From NCBI GenBank assembly GCA_030761205.1, contig JAULJL010000002.1, forward strand, positions 43,426,814-43,490,813: a stretch of DNA of 64,000 nucleotides, given 5' to 3'. The position numbers and the translations under genes were made by a program. This document shows positions 10,399-23,034 of the stretch, in pieces. Positions within the stretch are counted from its first letter, which is position 1, and each line of letters begins with the position of its first letter. This DNA is from Fremontodendron californicum (Eukaryota > Streptophyta > Magnoliopsida > Malvales > Malvaceae). The notes beneath the pieces are model-generated. The model saw nothing but the letters and a program-made list of their open reading frames with translations, made no database searches and was not told the DNA's origin.

Positions 10399-13220
10399 CT
10401 CCCTTCTTCTTCTTCTTCTTCACCTTTCCGTCCCTCTTTCTTTTGCTTTTTTTTTTTCCTCAAACTTTTTTTATTATCAAATCAAACATCAACGTCACAT
10501 GATCTCGCCACGTGTCTCATTTGTTTGAGTAATTGCTTTCCTTCTTTACCGCATCCGCATGGTATATAGTATATTCGAATTAAGCCACCCGTTTCATTGG
10601 GATTTTTTTATTTTTTAATTAATTATAATAAAATTTTAAAATAAATTTTATTAAATAATAATTTTTTATTTTTTATTTTAAAATTTTAATAATGTTAATA
10701 TTAATATAATCATTTTTTTAATTAAGAAATTAAATTATTATAATTATTTATCTATGAATTATGTAATACAAATTCATTTTTCATTGTTATTTATATGCAT
10801 TTTTAAATATATTTAGATTTTATTATATAGTGCATGAGGTAAAAAAAATTAAATAAAAAATTAAATTAAATTAAAATTTATTAAATAATACTTTTTTATT
10901 TTTTATTTTTTATTTTAAAATTTTAAAATTTAATATAATTATATTTTTTTTAATTATGAAAATTGTTTATTTATAAATCACGTAATACAAATGCATTTTC
11001 AATTATTATTTATATGCATTTTTTAAACATATTTAGATCTTATTGTATATTTTTATTTATAGGAGGTAAAAAATAATAAATGAAAAATAACAAAATAAAA
11101 TTGTAGTTTGTATTTTATTCTCTCGTTGGGTCGACTTTCTCAAATAGGTTAGCCGTAAGTTCTTTTTTTCTTTCTTTTTTGTTAAATTAATGAACTACTA
11201 ACTCATTTTTATATTTTATTTTGTATATTTAATTATTCAAATAAAAATAAAAAAAATAAATTATGATTTATATTTAATTCTCTCGATTGATCAGTTTTCT
11301 CACTCTGGCTAGCATTTTTTTTTTTTTAACTTTTTTTCGAGAGGATCAGGTATGGATCCTAAATCAATCCGCGAGTCAATGTTTAGACCAATCCCTTTAA
11401 ATACATCATTTAAAAATAATATAAATTAAAAAAGTAAAACTAAAAAAAAAAAACTTAAAACTATAAAAATTAAAACTAAAAAAAAAACTAAATATATATA
11501 TATATATATATAAAAGCTTGTCACGTGACTATTTGGGGAATTTTCAGCTTTCTTACACTGGTTAGCAGTAAATTTATTTTTTTAATTTTTTCGCGAGTGG
11601 GTCGGGTACGTATCCTAAAACGATCCGTAAATTAACGTGCAGACCGATCCCTTTAAATACATTATATGAAAATAAAATATAAATAATTAATAAATTAATA
11701 TAAATAAATAAATAAATAAAAAATTGTCACATGTCAAGCAAAGAAAACTTGACATGTGTCAAGCTTTAACCCCTTAAGGGAATTTTTTTTTAATAGATTA
11801 GGTATAGATACTACTAGTAAATTTTGTTCTTTTTTTTTTCTTTTCCAATGCTACTAGGTGTTGCTACAATACTTACTAGATTTACCAAAAGTCTGAAATG
11901 ACAGCACGTTAGATATTTATTTATTTTTTAATATTTGAATTTGTATAACTATTTTAAAATTTGAATTCATATATTATTCCTATTAAATTTGAATATTATT
12001 ATCCGAATTAAATAACATTATTCGTTGGATATTCGAATCCATTAAAAATTCAAATTCAGTAAGTCAAAAAAAATTTAAAATAAAAATATAAAATTAAATA
12101 AAAATTAATTTTAAATTCAAAGTCACTCAAAGTTAATAACAAACAAGTTATAAAAGTTATACATAAGATTTATACTTAAAAATATATATAAATATTTATG
12201 TCATATTAAAAAAATAAATTTATATTTTATATTTTAATATTTATTTTAATTAACATAAGTACATAATTTTGTTACAAGGTCATTTTGTAAATAAATAAAA
12301 AACTTTATCATTAGAGTGATTTAACTAATTAAGGTGATTAAATCATCAAATATTATTTTATAAAAATATCATGCATCTTTAAATTTTAAAGGTATTTAAC
12401 ATAATTAATTAATTATTTTATTTTGGAAAAATATTTTTAAAGTATTATTATATTTCATTATACTTGATATAATTTAATTTTAGTAGTATGTTATTTCAAA
12501 ATTCAATATTAGTTCACTTGGTAAAGTCTTTAGTAGTTAACTTACAAGCCAAAGTTCAATTCTACCCATGAGCATAATATAAGTAATGCGGATTCGGATA
12601 ATGGATCATAGGGTTCATATTTGCATCTACTTTGAATCCGCTGCGAATAGTAATTATAATATCCGAATCTGCAAAAAACGAATCGGATAGTTGCGGATAT
12701 ATCCACACTATCCATTGCCATCCTATCCAAAATCATCCATCTTTAATCAGAAAAAAATGACAGTTTGACCAATCTCAGTATGACATGTGGACAAAAAATG
12801 CCACATAACATTGCCACATGTCATACTTTTTTTAATTTCTTTTTGTTTCTTTCTTTTTCTCTCCTCCTCTCCTTTAGTTTCAGGCCAAATTTGACCAATT
12901 ACTAGCCGAAAATAGCCTGACGTGGTCGAAAATAGCTTGGCGTGGCCAAAAATGATACAATTGTTTCAGACATTTTTCGATGACTGATTGGTCAGATTCG
13001 ACTTAAAACACTTGAAATCGAGAAGATAGAGAGGGGAGGGGAGAGAAAAAAAAAGTCGAGCCGACACAGAGAGAGAGACAGATAAAAAGAAAAGAGAGTG
13101 AAATCAAATCAACAACAATTGCTTTATCTTCTCTCTTGCTCCTCAAGTTAGGCTACCTTCATTCTCTTTCTTATTTGCTTGTGAGGTCGACGTCCAAACA
13201 GAAACACAAACACAAATCCT
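10399..13220. other. Intergenic, AT-rich, with internal direct duplications
   Basis: Just left of 10450 is the pyrimidine-rich 5' UTR/promoter side of the minus-strand gene. A ~200-bp AT-rich block starting near 10647 recurs about 230 bp later near 10877. A second pair (GATCC..TCAATCCGCGAGT near 11353, and a diverged version near 11592, both followed by CCCTTTAAATACAT) is about 257 bp apart, so the region grew by local duplication. Around 12585-12730 there are GGATAT/CGAATC words common in decayed plant repeats. No gene seen. 13020-13140 has purine-rich runs ahead of the GALS pseudogene. Confidence 0.55.
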
Positions 13221-15907
13221 TTGCTCTTTGCAACGGGAAAACAGAGATCAGCTGCTTCATCAGCAGAGAAGCACAACAAATTGCTACTTAGGTTGGTCTG
13301 CAACTTCGCTGCTGAACTCAAGCTGTTGTTAACCGCACTCCTCATCCTTTGCACCCTCGCTACCCTCATCCAGTTTATCCCCTCACGCTTCACCATATCC
13401 GCTTCTGCATCTCATGCATCATCATCGCCGCTGCCCCCACCCTCCCCCCACCCCTTCTCTTTTTTACTAATTATACCCAAACAGAAATGGATGAGGTCTT
13501 TCCCAGCGGCATCCTACGGCGCGAATTCAACCCCTACGGTGTAACCGCCTACAACTTCATCACCATGGTCTCCTATCAAGGCGGCCCCAACAACTTCGCC
13601 ATTGTGGGCCTCGCCTCCAAGCCCTTGGTAGCTCTACGCCCACCCCGCCTACTAACGCCAGTGGCTCCCTTTCAATAATACTAAAGAAAACAACAACAAC
13701 ATCACTAGTAGCCTTACTTACAAGATCCTCCCTGATTGGGGCTACGGTCGCGTCTATACTGTGGTGGTGGTGAACTGTACCTTCCCCCAGCCTATCAACC
13801 TTGACAATTCTAGAGGGACACTCCTTTTGCACGCCTCCACATGCGGAGGAGGTAACTCTAAATTCAACCTCACTGACACCATCCCTGCCTTGACAGAACC
13901 TCCCGACACCTTCAACCTTTCCTTCTTCACCTCCAAACTCAAGTACGATTACCTTTACTGTGGATCCTCCTTGTACAAGGCGCTGAGCCCTTAGAGAGTG
14001 AGGAAGTGGATAGCCTACCACGTCAGGCTGTTCGGGGAGAGGTCTCATTTTGTTATACATAATGCGGTGGGGTCCACGAGGAGGTGTTGTAAGTTTTAAA
14101 GCCATGGATGGAGCTTGGCTATGTGACGCTTCAAGACATAAGGGAGCAGGAGAGATTCGATGGGCAGTACCACAATCAATTCATAGTGGTGAATGATTGC
14201 TTGCACATGTACAAGTTTATGGCAAAATGGATATTCTTCTTCGATGTGGATGAGTACATCTATGTGCCTCCCAATAGCACCATTCGTTCTTTGCTCGATT
14301 CTCTCTCCGACTATTATCAATTCACTATTGAACAGATGCCTATGAGCAGCAAGTTTTGCCACTCTGTTGATGCTGCTAAATGTCACAAGTGAGCTTCCTT
14401 CAATTATTTTCTATTTATTTGACAAATTATGTTCAACGACAGTAATTTCTTTTCTTTCACTAATTGCTGAAATTTCAATTTGATGCCGATCCTAGTAGGT
14501 AAAATAATAATTGAATCATACATATTACATGGTGGTGATTAAAATTAGGAGGGATGGGTTGGATTTCATTAATCCTTGAAATACCAAGCCTTTTTATCTG
14601 TTTACACTAGTGTTCCTAGCATAGATAGGAAAAATCAACTCTTCTCTATTTGTTAATTTCCCCGGCTAATAGTATGATATATGCATCCATTGTAATTAAT
14701 CTTGTAATGGTTGATTGATTGCAACATTTTACAAATGATGTTGAAAAGTAGAACTAAAATCAAGCACTTTTCTTTATCCTGATTGTATTAGGGCAAGTGG
14801 AGGTGGGTTCCAAACTTATTCTTAAGTCATTGTTATGTGTTCTTCATTTGGACCCTTGTTATTTGTTTAAATACTATCTATTCCTACCAAATGTTGGTTC
14901 AAAAGTCACTTTATTTTAAGGAAGATTCAAATTAGTCCTTCAACTGCTGATGTTCTCTTCTTAAATAAGACTGATGTGAGATTAAGACAGTTGCTAGTAC
15001 TGGCTCAAATAGAAAATTTCTCAGATTGAGACTGAATTGTTGGGACTATGTGAGATAGCTTGGAACTAGTTTTTTAGCTACTGTAATCTCTATTTTAGGA
15101 GTAATGATGACGAAGAGATTTTATTTAGCCGATCTCCATATCCCCATTTTGGATAGGTATGAAATGTCTTACGGATTGTCTATAGGTCTATTTATCAATT
15201 TGGTGAATGATGTGGAAATAATAGAAAAGTAAACAAATAAGCAAACCTTATAATTGAAGGACTTCCCTTAATTTATTGGTGCTACTAGTTTTGTTTTTTG
15301 TTTTTTTTTTTGCCAAACTGCTGCTACTAGTTAGTTAGGTATTTACAAGGGAAATTCAAATGTATTTCCATATCCTGTTTTTCATAATGCAATTCGGATT
15401 TTCATGCTCAAGTGCAACGATTTCCTTGTTCTGATAAGCATAAGCGGCAGTATTGAATATTGATGCATGTTGTTGACCCAAAAAAAAAGGAAAAAGAAAA
15501 AAAAATATTGATGCATGCATTTTGTTGTAGATCATGAAATTCAATATAAATCTTATTCGTGGGTTCTTCTTGTAAATGTAATGTAAATCCTCAGGAAATG
15601 GGGGTTTGAGAAGCTGGTATATAGAGATGTGAAAAGAGGAATAAGGAGGGACCGGAAGTTCACAATTCCACCACGCAACGTGTTTGCAACAGGGGTTCAC
15701 ATGTCACAAAACCTAGCTGGCAAAACCACCCACAAGACTGAGAGCAGGATCAAGTACTTTTATTATCATAGAACCATTGCACAAAGGCGCGAGCCATGTC
15801 GAAACCTGATTAATGCCATGGAGATCAACTTTGAAAAATCCCCATATGTTTTGGACACAACCTTGAGGGATGTTGCTGGGATGTCAAGAAATTTGAGCTC
15901 AAAATGA
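13221..15907 (+). pseudogene. GALS: Galactan beta-1,4-galactosyltransferase (GALS, GT92/DUF23) pseudogene
   Basis: The pieces join into a GALS protein: membrane anchor AELKLLLTALLILCTLATLI (about 13311-13370), RFCISCI (13400), NPYGVTAYNFITMVSYQGG (13531), ILPDWGYGRVYTVVVVNCTF (13725), YDYLYCGSSLYKALSP (13945), IFFFDVDEYIYVPP with the DxD metal motif (14231), and in exon 2 GIRRDRKFTIPPRNVFATGV. GALS enzymes extend pectic beta-1,4-galactan in the Golgi. One intron, 14389-15594 (GT..AG), joins HK to KWGFEKL in phase. Lesions: no ATG in the first frame, frameshifts near 13400, 13640 and 14062, TAG at 13992-13994 and TAA at 14090-14092. Exon 2 (15595-15907) is clean to its TGA. Most likely a recent pseudogene; clustered assembly errors are the alternative. 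From memory GALS3 (At4g20170) sits beside At4g20150, which supports both assignments. Confidence 0.85.
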
Positions 15908-16840
15908 TTGGACCTAGGTTATAAAACACTTGCCAATAGTACTAGTAGTATATATATATATAGAGCATTTATTGCGTTGGGTTTCCTTTTCTTTTTTGTT
16001 TATCCTTTTATATTTTCATTTTGTGGTTATTTGATTAGATGGTTGGGTAGAACAAAGGAATTTATGGGGAGGGTGGTTCTTTTTTCTTTTCTTTTTTTGT
16101 TTTGTTTTGTTTTGTATGATAGACTTAAAACTCCAGATGGTACAGACGGTATACGATGAGCAAAAAGAGAGAGAGAGAGGAGTTGCATTCTTTAATTAGT
16201 TTTAGTTTTATTTAACTTAATTTGTTCAAATTGAAATGTTGACAATTTTATGCTTTTATATATATTATAAAAGAGAGAAAGGAAGAATAATTTAGTTGAT
16301 TAGGTTAGGTGTGCCCAATTGGGAGGGAGGTCTGTCAGTCTGGTCGGGGGTGGGGGCCAGCACCACCGAGCACCATTGGGAGGATGCCAATATGAATGTG
16401 CTTGGTTTGGTTTAATTTTGGTGTTATAAATATTTAATTAATAATTAGTAGTATTATTATTTTGGAGGTGAAATCATATCATGGGTTTTTAATTTTATGG
16501 TTTGTAGATGAGAAAGGTGTTTTGGTATGAAAATAGAATACCGAATGCGTTGGTTGGGGTTGGGATTCCAGTAGCAACATGTGTTCTGCACTGCACTATG
16601 CTGCACTGCTGCTAATTTAATTTAATTATTATACCACGTGCTCCTAAAGGAAGCTGGATTTGGAAGGTGATATTGATAGGTTTGGTCTGGTGACAAACAT
16701 GGTATTGGTGGGTCATCTTTTATTTTATGTTTTGGACAGGTGGTCAAAAATAGCCATCTCATTCTCATCATCATCTAACTAATCCAACCCACCAAAAAAG
16801 CAATGGTTTTTCTTTTTGTGTTTAGAGATGATCGATGTGG

Positions 16841-16876
<36 letters not shown>

Positions 16877-17314
16877 TGATGAACAAATTAATTAGCAACT
16901 TAATTCATTGCTACATCCAAGCCCTCAAATAATAAATAACAGGCATAAATACAAATTTGGCCCCCGAAGTATGCAACTTAAATCATTTTTGGCATTTAGA
17001 TCATTTCTTTAGATTCGTTAACCCAGTAATCTAATGCAAGTTAATGTCAAATTGCAAAACTGGGAGCTAAAATCTAAATTTGAACATGTCAGATTTCAAT
17101 GATAATACGCTGAAGTTGTTCTTCTACTTCATCATGAATATCTTATGAGTTTTGCTATTTTGGCAGCCTTTTGTTTTTCCTGATATTGGTATAAATCCTT
17201 TCCTTTCTGCTAATGTGGCTGCACGCTTATTCACATTAAGTTTTCCTGCTTTTTTCAGCTTGCACATAAATTTGCTTCTTTGCGTTATTGATTAGAACTA
17301 TATTCAACTTGCAG
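15908..17314. other. Intergenic DNA, no gene recognised
   Basis: This holds the 3' flank of the GALS pseudogene, a GAGAGAGAG run near 16166 and mixed AT-rich sequence. Nothing coding recognised. The missing N-terminal exon(s) of the GTE pseudogene downstream would be expected here, but I could not find them. Confidence 0.45.
16844..16873. repeat. (AT)15 microsatellite
   Basis: An uninterrupted AT dinucleotide run of about 30 bp. Confidence 0.95.
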
Positions 17315-20300
17315 CTTGAGCAAAGAGTCAACAATGTCGAACAGTTCTACATGACTACAGATAATACGCAGCTGACTACTACCAAATGTACTTCTGCTTT
17401 TAAGGACAAAGTCAAGGAAAAATAGCTTACTAGCATTGAGAAGCAACAGCAAAAAGCATCACATAGAGAGGTAGCTGCTTTTAAGAGAATGCAAGATCTT
17501 ATACGTCAATTTGCCTCGATTTTACGTTAGGTAAGCATAAATATTTTGAATTTTCTTTGGAGGTATTTATCATATTGTCAAGCTCCACCTTCTATTTCTA
17601 AAACCCATGTCTTCCTTCAAGTTCCTTTCTTTTAGATTTTAATTTTGTTTATCTGAAATATTTATTTAATTTTTCTGATTAAAGCTTATCAATGCTTACC
17701 TAGATAAGGGCAAAGAAAGCTAGTTTGTTATTAGAAAAATTTCGAAGAATGTTAGTAAGATGTTGTCTTGAGCTGTTTTAATTAGGGACCTTTTTGATGA
17801 ATAATAGGTGCTGCTCTTATTTAGGTGGTATATGAACTTCTATTACAGATGGTTCACATGGCAACTTTTTAGGAAGTTTTGCCCTTTAAGTTGGCAGGCT
17901 ATGCTAGAGCTTGATTCTTCCTCATTATTCTCTCTTCGCTCTCTTTTTTCTTAATAAAATTTGTGCTTTTAGGGGAGAAATCTTTGCCTCTTCTTCTTAT
18001 GTTGGGTTTATTTTGAGCAGTTATCATATTCATCCACACAACTCAACTTTTGTCCTCATACTAAACTCTATACTCTAGCAATCGTCCTTCTCGCCAATTT
18101 CTTCTAGGTGGATGAGTGCTTTTAGTTGCAGGTAAAGAAGACAGAACACTTAAAATTTTAAATATATTAACAAGAAATTAAGGGTTTCACACCAACCCTA
18201 CTCATTATCATTTATTTTTAATATTTTTTTTTCTTTATTTTATTTGAATCAAATCAATACAAATGTTGTATATCCTCCCTGTCCCATTCCTCTAATTGCT
18301 TGAAACTTAATGTTGTATTGCCTCTAAATTAAACCATTTTAAAAAAAAAAAAAACTAAGGGTGTCAATACTTTAAAGTGCAAACAACAATGCTGACTAGT
18401 TCTTAGTCATAATTACTAGTTAATTTCAATTATACTTGTCATTTTTCAGATCACTCAATACAAATGGGCAAATCCTTTTATGCATCTTGTTGATGTTAAA
18501 GGTCTTGGTTTGCATGAGGTAAAGCTCATTGATTGTTTCAAAATTTTCTGATTGGCTATCTTTCTCAAATATATGAAGACATATTTTCTGTTTTATTGAT
18601 CTTTTTATTTGAGACACTCTTTTCTGTGCTTTAGAAATTCACTATACTAATTTTTTTCTTGATAATCATTTATAGAAGATATATGCATATGCTCATAAAA
18701 ACCTCTCATTCACCCATACTTCTTCCATTCCGATTCTTTTCCTTAATGTGTATGCTTTAACTGATACATCATAAGGTTATGCGTGTTAGGTTATTCAGCA
18801 GCTTATGGACTTCGGTACAATAAAAAGCAAGATGGAGGCTAAGGATGGTACTTGGTACAAGAATGTACGTGAAATTTATGCTGATGTTAGATTGGTTTTT
18901 AAGAATGCAATGAAATATAATGATGAAAGACACGATGTCCATATAATGGCCAAAACTTTACTAGAAAAATTTGAGGAAAAGTGGCTGCAACTTTTACCTA
19001 AAGTTGCTGAAGAGGTAAGCCACTATCTAGGTATGAGTAACTTTCACTGGTAAATGGTTGATGATTTATTTGAACTTGTTGTCTTCAGTAGTCTTTGGTC
19101 TTTTTAGCAGGAGGTTCTAGAATTATCCTGCTTCAAGAATGTTGTGTGTCAGTTTACTTGCTTAAGGTTACTTGCAGGAGAAAAGACAAGTCGAGGAGGA
19201 AGCAAAAGCAGAGCTAGATGTGAAGCTGGCACAAGAGGCAACTCATGCTAACATGGTCAGAGAGTTAAGCAGTGAAGTATGTAAACATTAAGAGCCTCTT
19301 GCATACAAAATATAAATTGGAAGAACGTTTCTAACCTTTATTTTTCTTTTTATGCTAATCCTTATCTATCAACAAACACCAACTCAAATTTTATTATTTA
19401 TCTAAGATGCTCTGAACATTAGAATTGTCAATTCTTTCAGCTTTGCGAGGTTGATTTGTAATTGGAGAAACTCAGACAAATAGTTATTCAAAAATGCAGG
19501 TTTGTTTAAAGATATGTAATTTTATGGATTTTATGTGTTTGGCACAAATTTACGAATATCATCAATTGGTTTGCATTAAGGTGAGAGTTGTATCAAATAG
19601 ACATATGGTAAAGACTATTTTGTTGACATGAATTTGAGAATGATTTCACTTCTTTTCAACAGTAATTATTAATATGTAGCATAATATATGGTTGTGGACG
19701 AGGAGAGAGAGTGAGAGAGTTAATCATCTATGTAATCTTCAATGAAATATACTTTTTAGCTCTTAATTGCATTTTGTGGTAATGGTTTGGTAAATTATGG
19801 TGAGAGAGATAACCATCTGTTTCATTTTCAGCCAGCCATATATCTCACATTTCTTAATTGCATTTATGGTAATTTCATGGTAAATGCCATAATTCTGGCT
19901 TCGTTGATAGAACAAATGTCACATTTTGGTTATTGGTCAAAAAAAATGATCACCTTTTGGTTGGCTAATGTCATTGAGAATATATCTGCCTAATTTATTA
20001 CTTGCATGCATTTTTGTCTACTGTTTGCATGCTTGATAATATGAGTTTGTATTTTTAATTCTTGGAGACGTTTTAGCTATAAATGCTAACTATGGAGCAT
20101 GATATAGAAAAATGTCCACTGAAGAGAAAAAGAAACTTGGGACGGCTCTCACCCGACTGTCGCCTGAAGATCTTAGTAAGGCTTTAGAGATAGTTGCTAA
20201 GAACAATCCAGAGTTTAAACCAACAGGCCAAGAGGTGGATCTTAATATAGATGCCCAGGTAATTGCTTTGGTCCAATAACGTGTTTCTAACATCAACTTG

Positions 20301-20570
20301 TCTATTTAGATTACTATGTTCATGTAAGGCCGCAACTTCTAAGGTGTATCCCTTTCTTTTTTGACTGCACAGAGTGAATTGACTTTGTGGAGATTAAAGG
20401 TTTTTGTTCAAGATAAACTAAAACTTGCTGAAAAGTGCTCTGAAGTTGTGGACTACAACAACATAAATAATAATAATAATGAGAATAGCGTGAAGAGCAA
20501 CTCCAAAAGAAAAAGAGAGATATTTGATGCTCTTACAATTCTATCAAGAGAGTCGGAAGCTCTCTCCTAA
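17315..20570 (+). pseudogene. GTE: GTE-type BET bromodomain protein pseudogene (GTE1/IMB1 or GTE6-like)
   Basis: Seven exons with conserved splice sites: 17315-17530, 18450-18518, 18790-19014, 19178-19276, 19441-19499, 20108-20258 and 20373-20570, all phases matching. Exons 2-3 encode a bromodomain (YKWANPFMHLVDVKGLGLH, then VREIYADVRLVFKNAMKYND). Exon 6 begins the NET domain (TRLSPEDLSKALEIVAKNNP). The C terminus is Asn-rich and basic (SKRKREIFDAL). The family reads acetylated histones in the nucleus. Three in-frame stops occur: TAG 17423-17425, TAG 17528-17530 at the exon 1 edge where the family has Gln, and TAA 19459-19461. Exon 2 appears to lack the three residues DYY before the junction. 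The N-terminal ATG exon was not found. Splice conservation with stops suggests recent inactivation in place, not a processed copy. Confidence 0.85.
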
Positions 20571-22539
20571 CTCATGAGCAACTGTTGCAGTAGGCTCGTA
20601 TTATACTATTTGTTTCTTGAATATTAAAAGTTGGATTTGAAGCTAACTATGTCAGTAAATGTACATAGATTACAGAACCAGAATAGTTATTATTATTATC
20701 ATTTTTACCTTGGCATATTATATTATATTATTGAAGGAACAAGCTCTCAATCAAAATTTTGAATATCATTGTCAAGTTTTAAAATTAAAAAATTATATGA
20801 TTTCATAATTATTAGAATTGAAGATAAATAACTAATAATATACATTATTTTAATTGGTAGAAATCGAATTTAAAAGTTAGTTAACAAATAAAAAGGACTA
20901 CAATTCTTGTTTTGTGTCTGTTTATATCATTGGCTTCAATAGTTTAGATTCGGTTCAATCCATCGATATATATATATATATATGTAATAGTGGAATAAAC
21001 CCCTGGGCCATGGTCTACTCGTAAAACAATAGGCAGAAGATTCAGGAAGTCCCAATTGGCTGGCCAGTTGCTGCAAAACTCTTTTCCAATTGGCATTCGT
21101 TTCTACGACTAAGTACAAACTCACATTCCCATATGGACTCTGGGGTATATATATATATATAAAGCAACTTCACCTGATTGTTTGATTGTATATGCCAATG
21201 CCATGCATGCAAATCATGACCCAATAATAATACTTGTTTTCTGTTTAAATTTTGAAAAATGCAATCTCCCCTCAGTTGAAGTTGAAGTGCACAAATAATG
21301 ACTTCCCGTATTTCACAACCAAAACTGGGAAAGCTTGGAAATAGTACAAGGGAAACAGTAGTCTAGTTGTATGTACTTATAGAATAGATTAACTGGATGC
21401 TGTTCTTGGGAGGTTGGAACTTAAATGCGCGTTCATGAGTGTTAAGATAGAGAAATATTATGCACAGCAAGCAAAACAGCTTCAGCAATTGTCAAAGTCA
21501 TTGCATGTGAAACGTGTTAGGTTGGTTTGGCCTGACCAAGTATTTGAACAACTTCTCTCATTGTTGATTTGGTCCTTCCACAAAGAAAACCTGCATTCCT
21601 TCATACACTGGAATAATTAATATTACTTTACTTACTCGCTGCTCCAATATCTTTACTACCCCTTCTTTATTCTGCTTCCTTTATCTCTTGCTCCACTGAA
21701 CAATGTCTCCCCCTTCCTCTCCAAAGTCACCCACTGGCCTCCAAAGCCTTTATACATCACTCTTCTCCTCAACTTTCAATGTGGATGCTTACTCTGTGAC
21801 TGTGATAAGAGGAAGAGAAACATAATTCTTTCTTTTTTTTTGTTCACCACCACATGTTGTTTTCGTCAAATTTAAGTGTCTCATTAGTAAGGGTAATGAG
21901 GTCTCTTCGTTGTGTTTGAAATTCAATGAATATCCATTATAGACTGTTGGTTTTTTTCCCCCTTTTTGCACAGTTAGTACAGAGATCAGCTCTCTTCCCT
22001 CAAGTAACGTGAATATCTTTGCGTGCGAAAAGAATAAGTAATTGGTGCTTTATGTCTGCATTTTAATTTGGGAAAAGTACACTACCCCCAAGATTTCATT
22101 AAAATATACTTACCTCCTTATACTTTGAAAATTACCCATTTACCCTTTTGAGGTTTGATGAAAAATAGACTAACCCCCTGAAGTTTATTTACTAAATAAA
22201 TTTTAAATAAAAAGACAACTATACCCTTGTTAATTATTAATCATATATTTTTTATTTAATTTATTCATTTTACTACTTTTTTAATTACAAAATAATGAGA
22301 ATTTAATTAATTTTAAAATTATCCTTAATTACTATAAAATTAAATTCTAATTAAATTATATTCTAATTCAAGTAAATGTTAAATATTTTAAACTTATCTT
22401 TAATTCAATTATATATTAGCTTTGAGATGAATTCATTAAATTATTTTTATTTAAAATAAATTAATTATTATTGTTTAAAAAAGTTTTAATGGTAAAGAAA
22501 TTGATTAAAATAAAAAATAAAAAAAAGATAAGTTTAAAT
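20571..22539. other. Intergenic DNA, no convincing gene
   Basis: AT-rich sequence with short TA runs near 20965 and 21150. A 68-codon frame at 21414-21620 has no recognisable family. From about 22070 there is a GGGAAAAGTACACTACCCCC-type passage that looks like part of a decayed dispersed repeat, followed by AT-rich sequence running into the truncated copia element. Confidence 0.45.
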
Positions 22540-22599
22540 AAAAATCGAGCAATCTTTCCATTGCTCGAAATCTCCCAAGTAGATTTCGGTATGTTAGGA

Positions 22600-23034
22600 T
22601 TGGTTACCAACCTCAACCAACCAATCGACGATCTAACAATTCATTCACAGCTTCACCAAGTCAAGGTGCTCGTCCTATTTGTCAAATTTGTGACGAATCA
22701 GGCCACAATACCAAACAATGCTTCAAGGGCAAGCAATTTTTCAACTCCACTTCACCAGCAACTCGTACCATCTCATCCACTGCTACCAAATCATGTGACT
22801 ACATCTCATGCTTCTGACAAAAATTGGATAATGGATTCTGGAGCCTCACACCATGTCACCTCAAAACTTAATGATCTCTTCTTGTACACTGAGTATGATA
22901 GGCTTGATGAGATTCTTATAGGCAATGGGGCAGGTTTGGCTATAACACACATTGGTTCTACTTTTTTAAAACCACATCTCCATTCCTTTCAATTATCCGA
23001 TATATTTTGTGTTCCTTCAATTCGAAAAAAGTAA
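22600..23034 (+). pseudogene. Copia gag C-terminus and protease remnant
   Basis: In one frame, 22670-22730 encodes RPICQICDESGHNTKQCFKG, a CX2CX4HX4C zinc knuckle. A frameshift away, the open stretch to 23034 carries NWIMDSGASHHVTS, where D-S-G-A is the aspartic protease active site (about 22834). Typical of copia Gag-Pro; the frames are disjoined and the fragment cannot make one protein. Confidence 0.8.
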
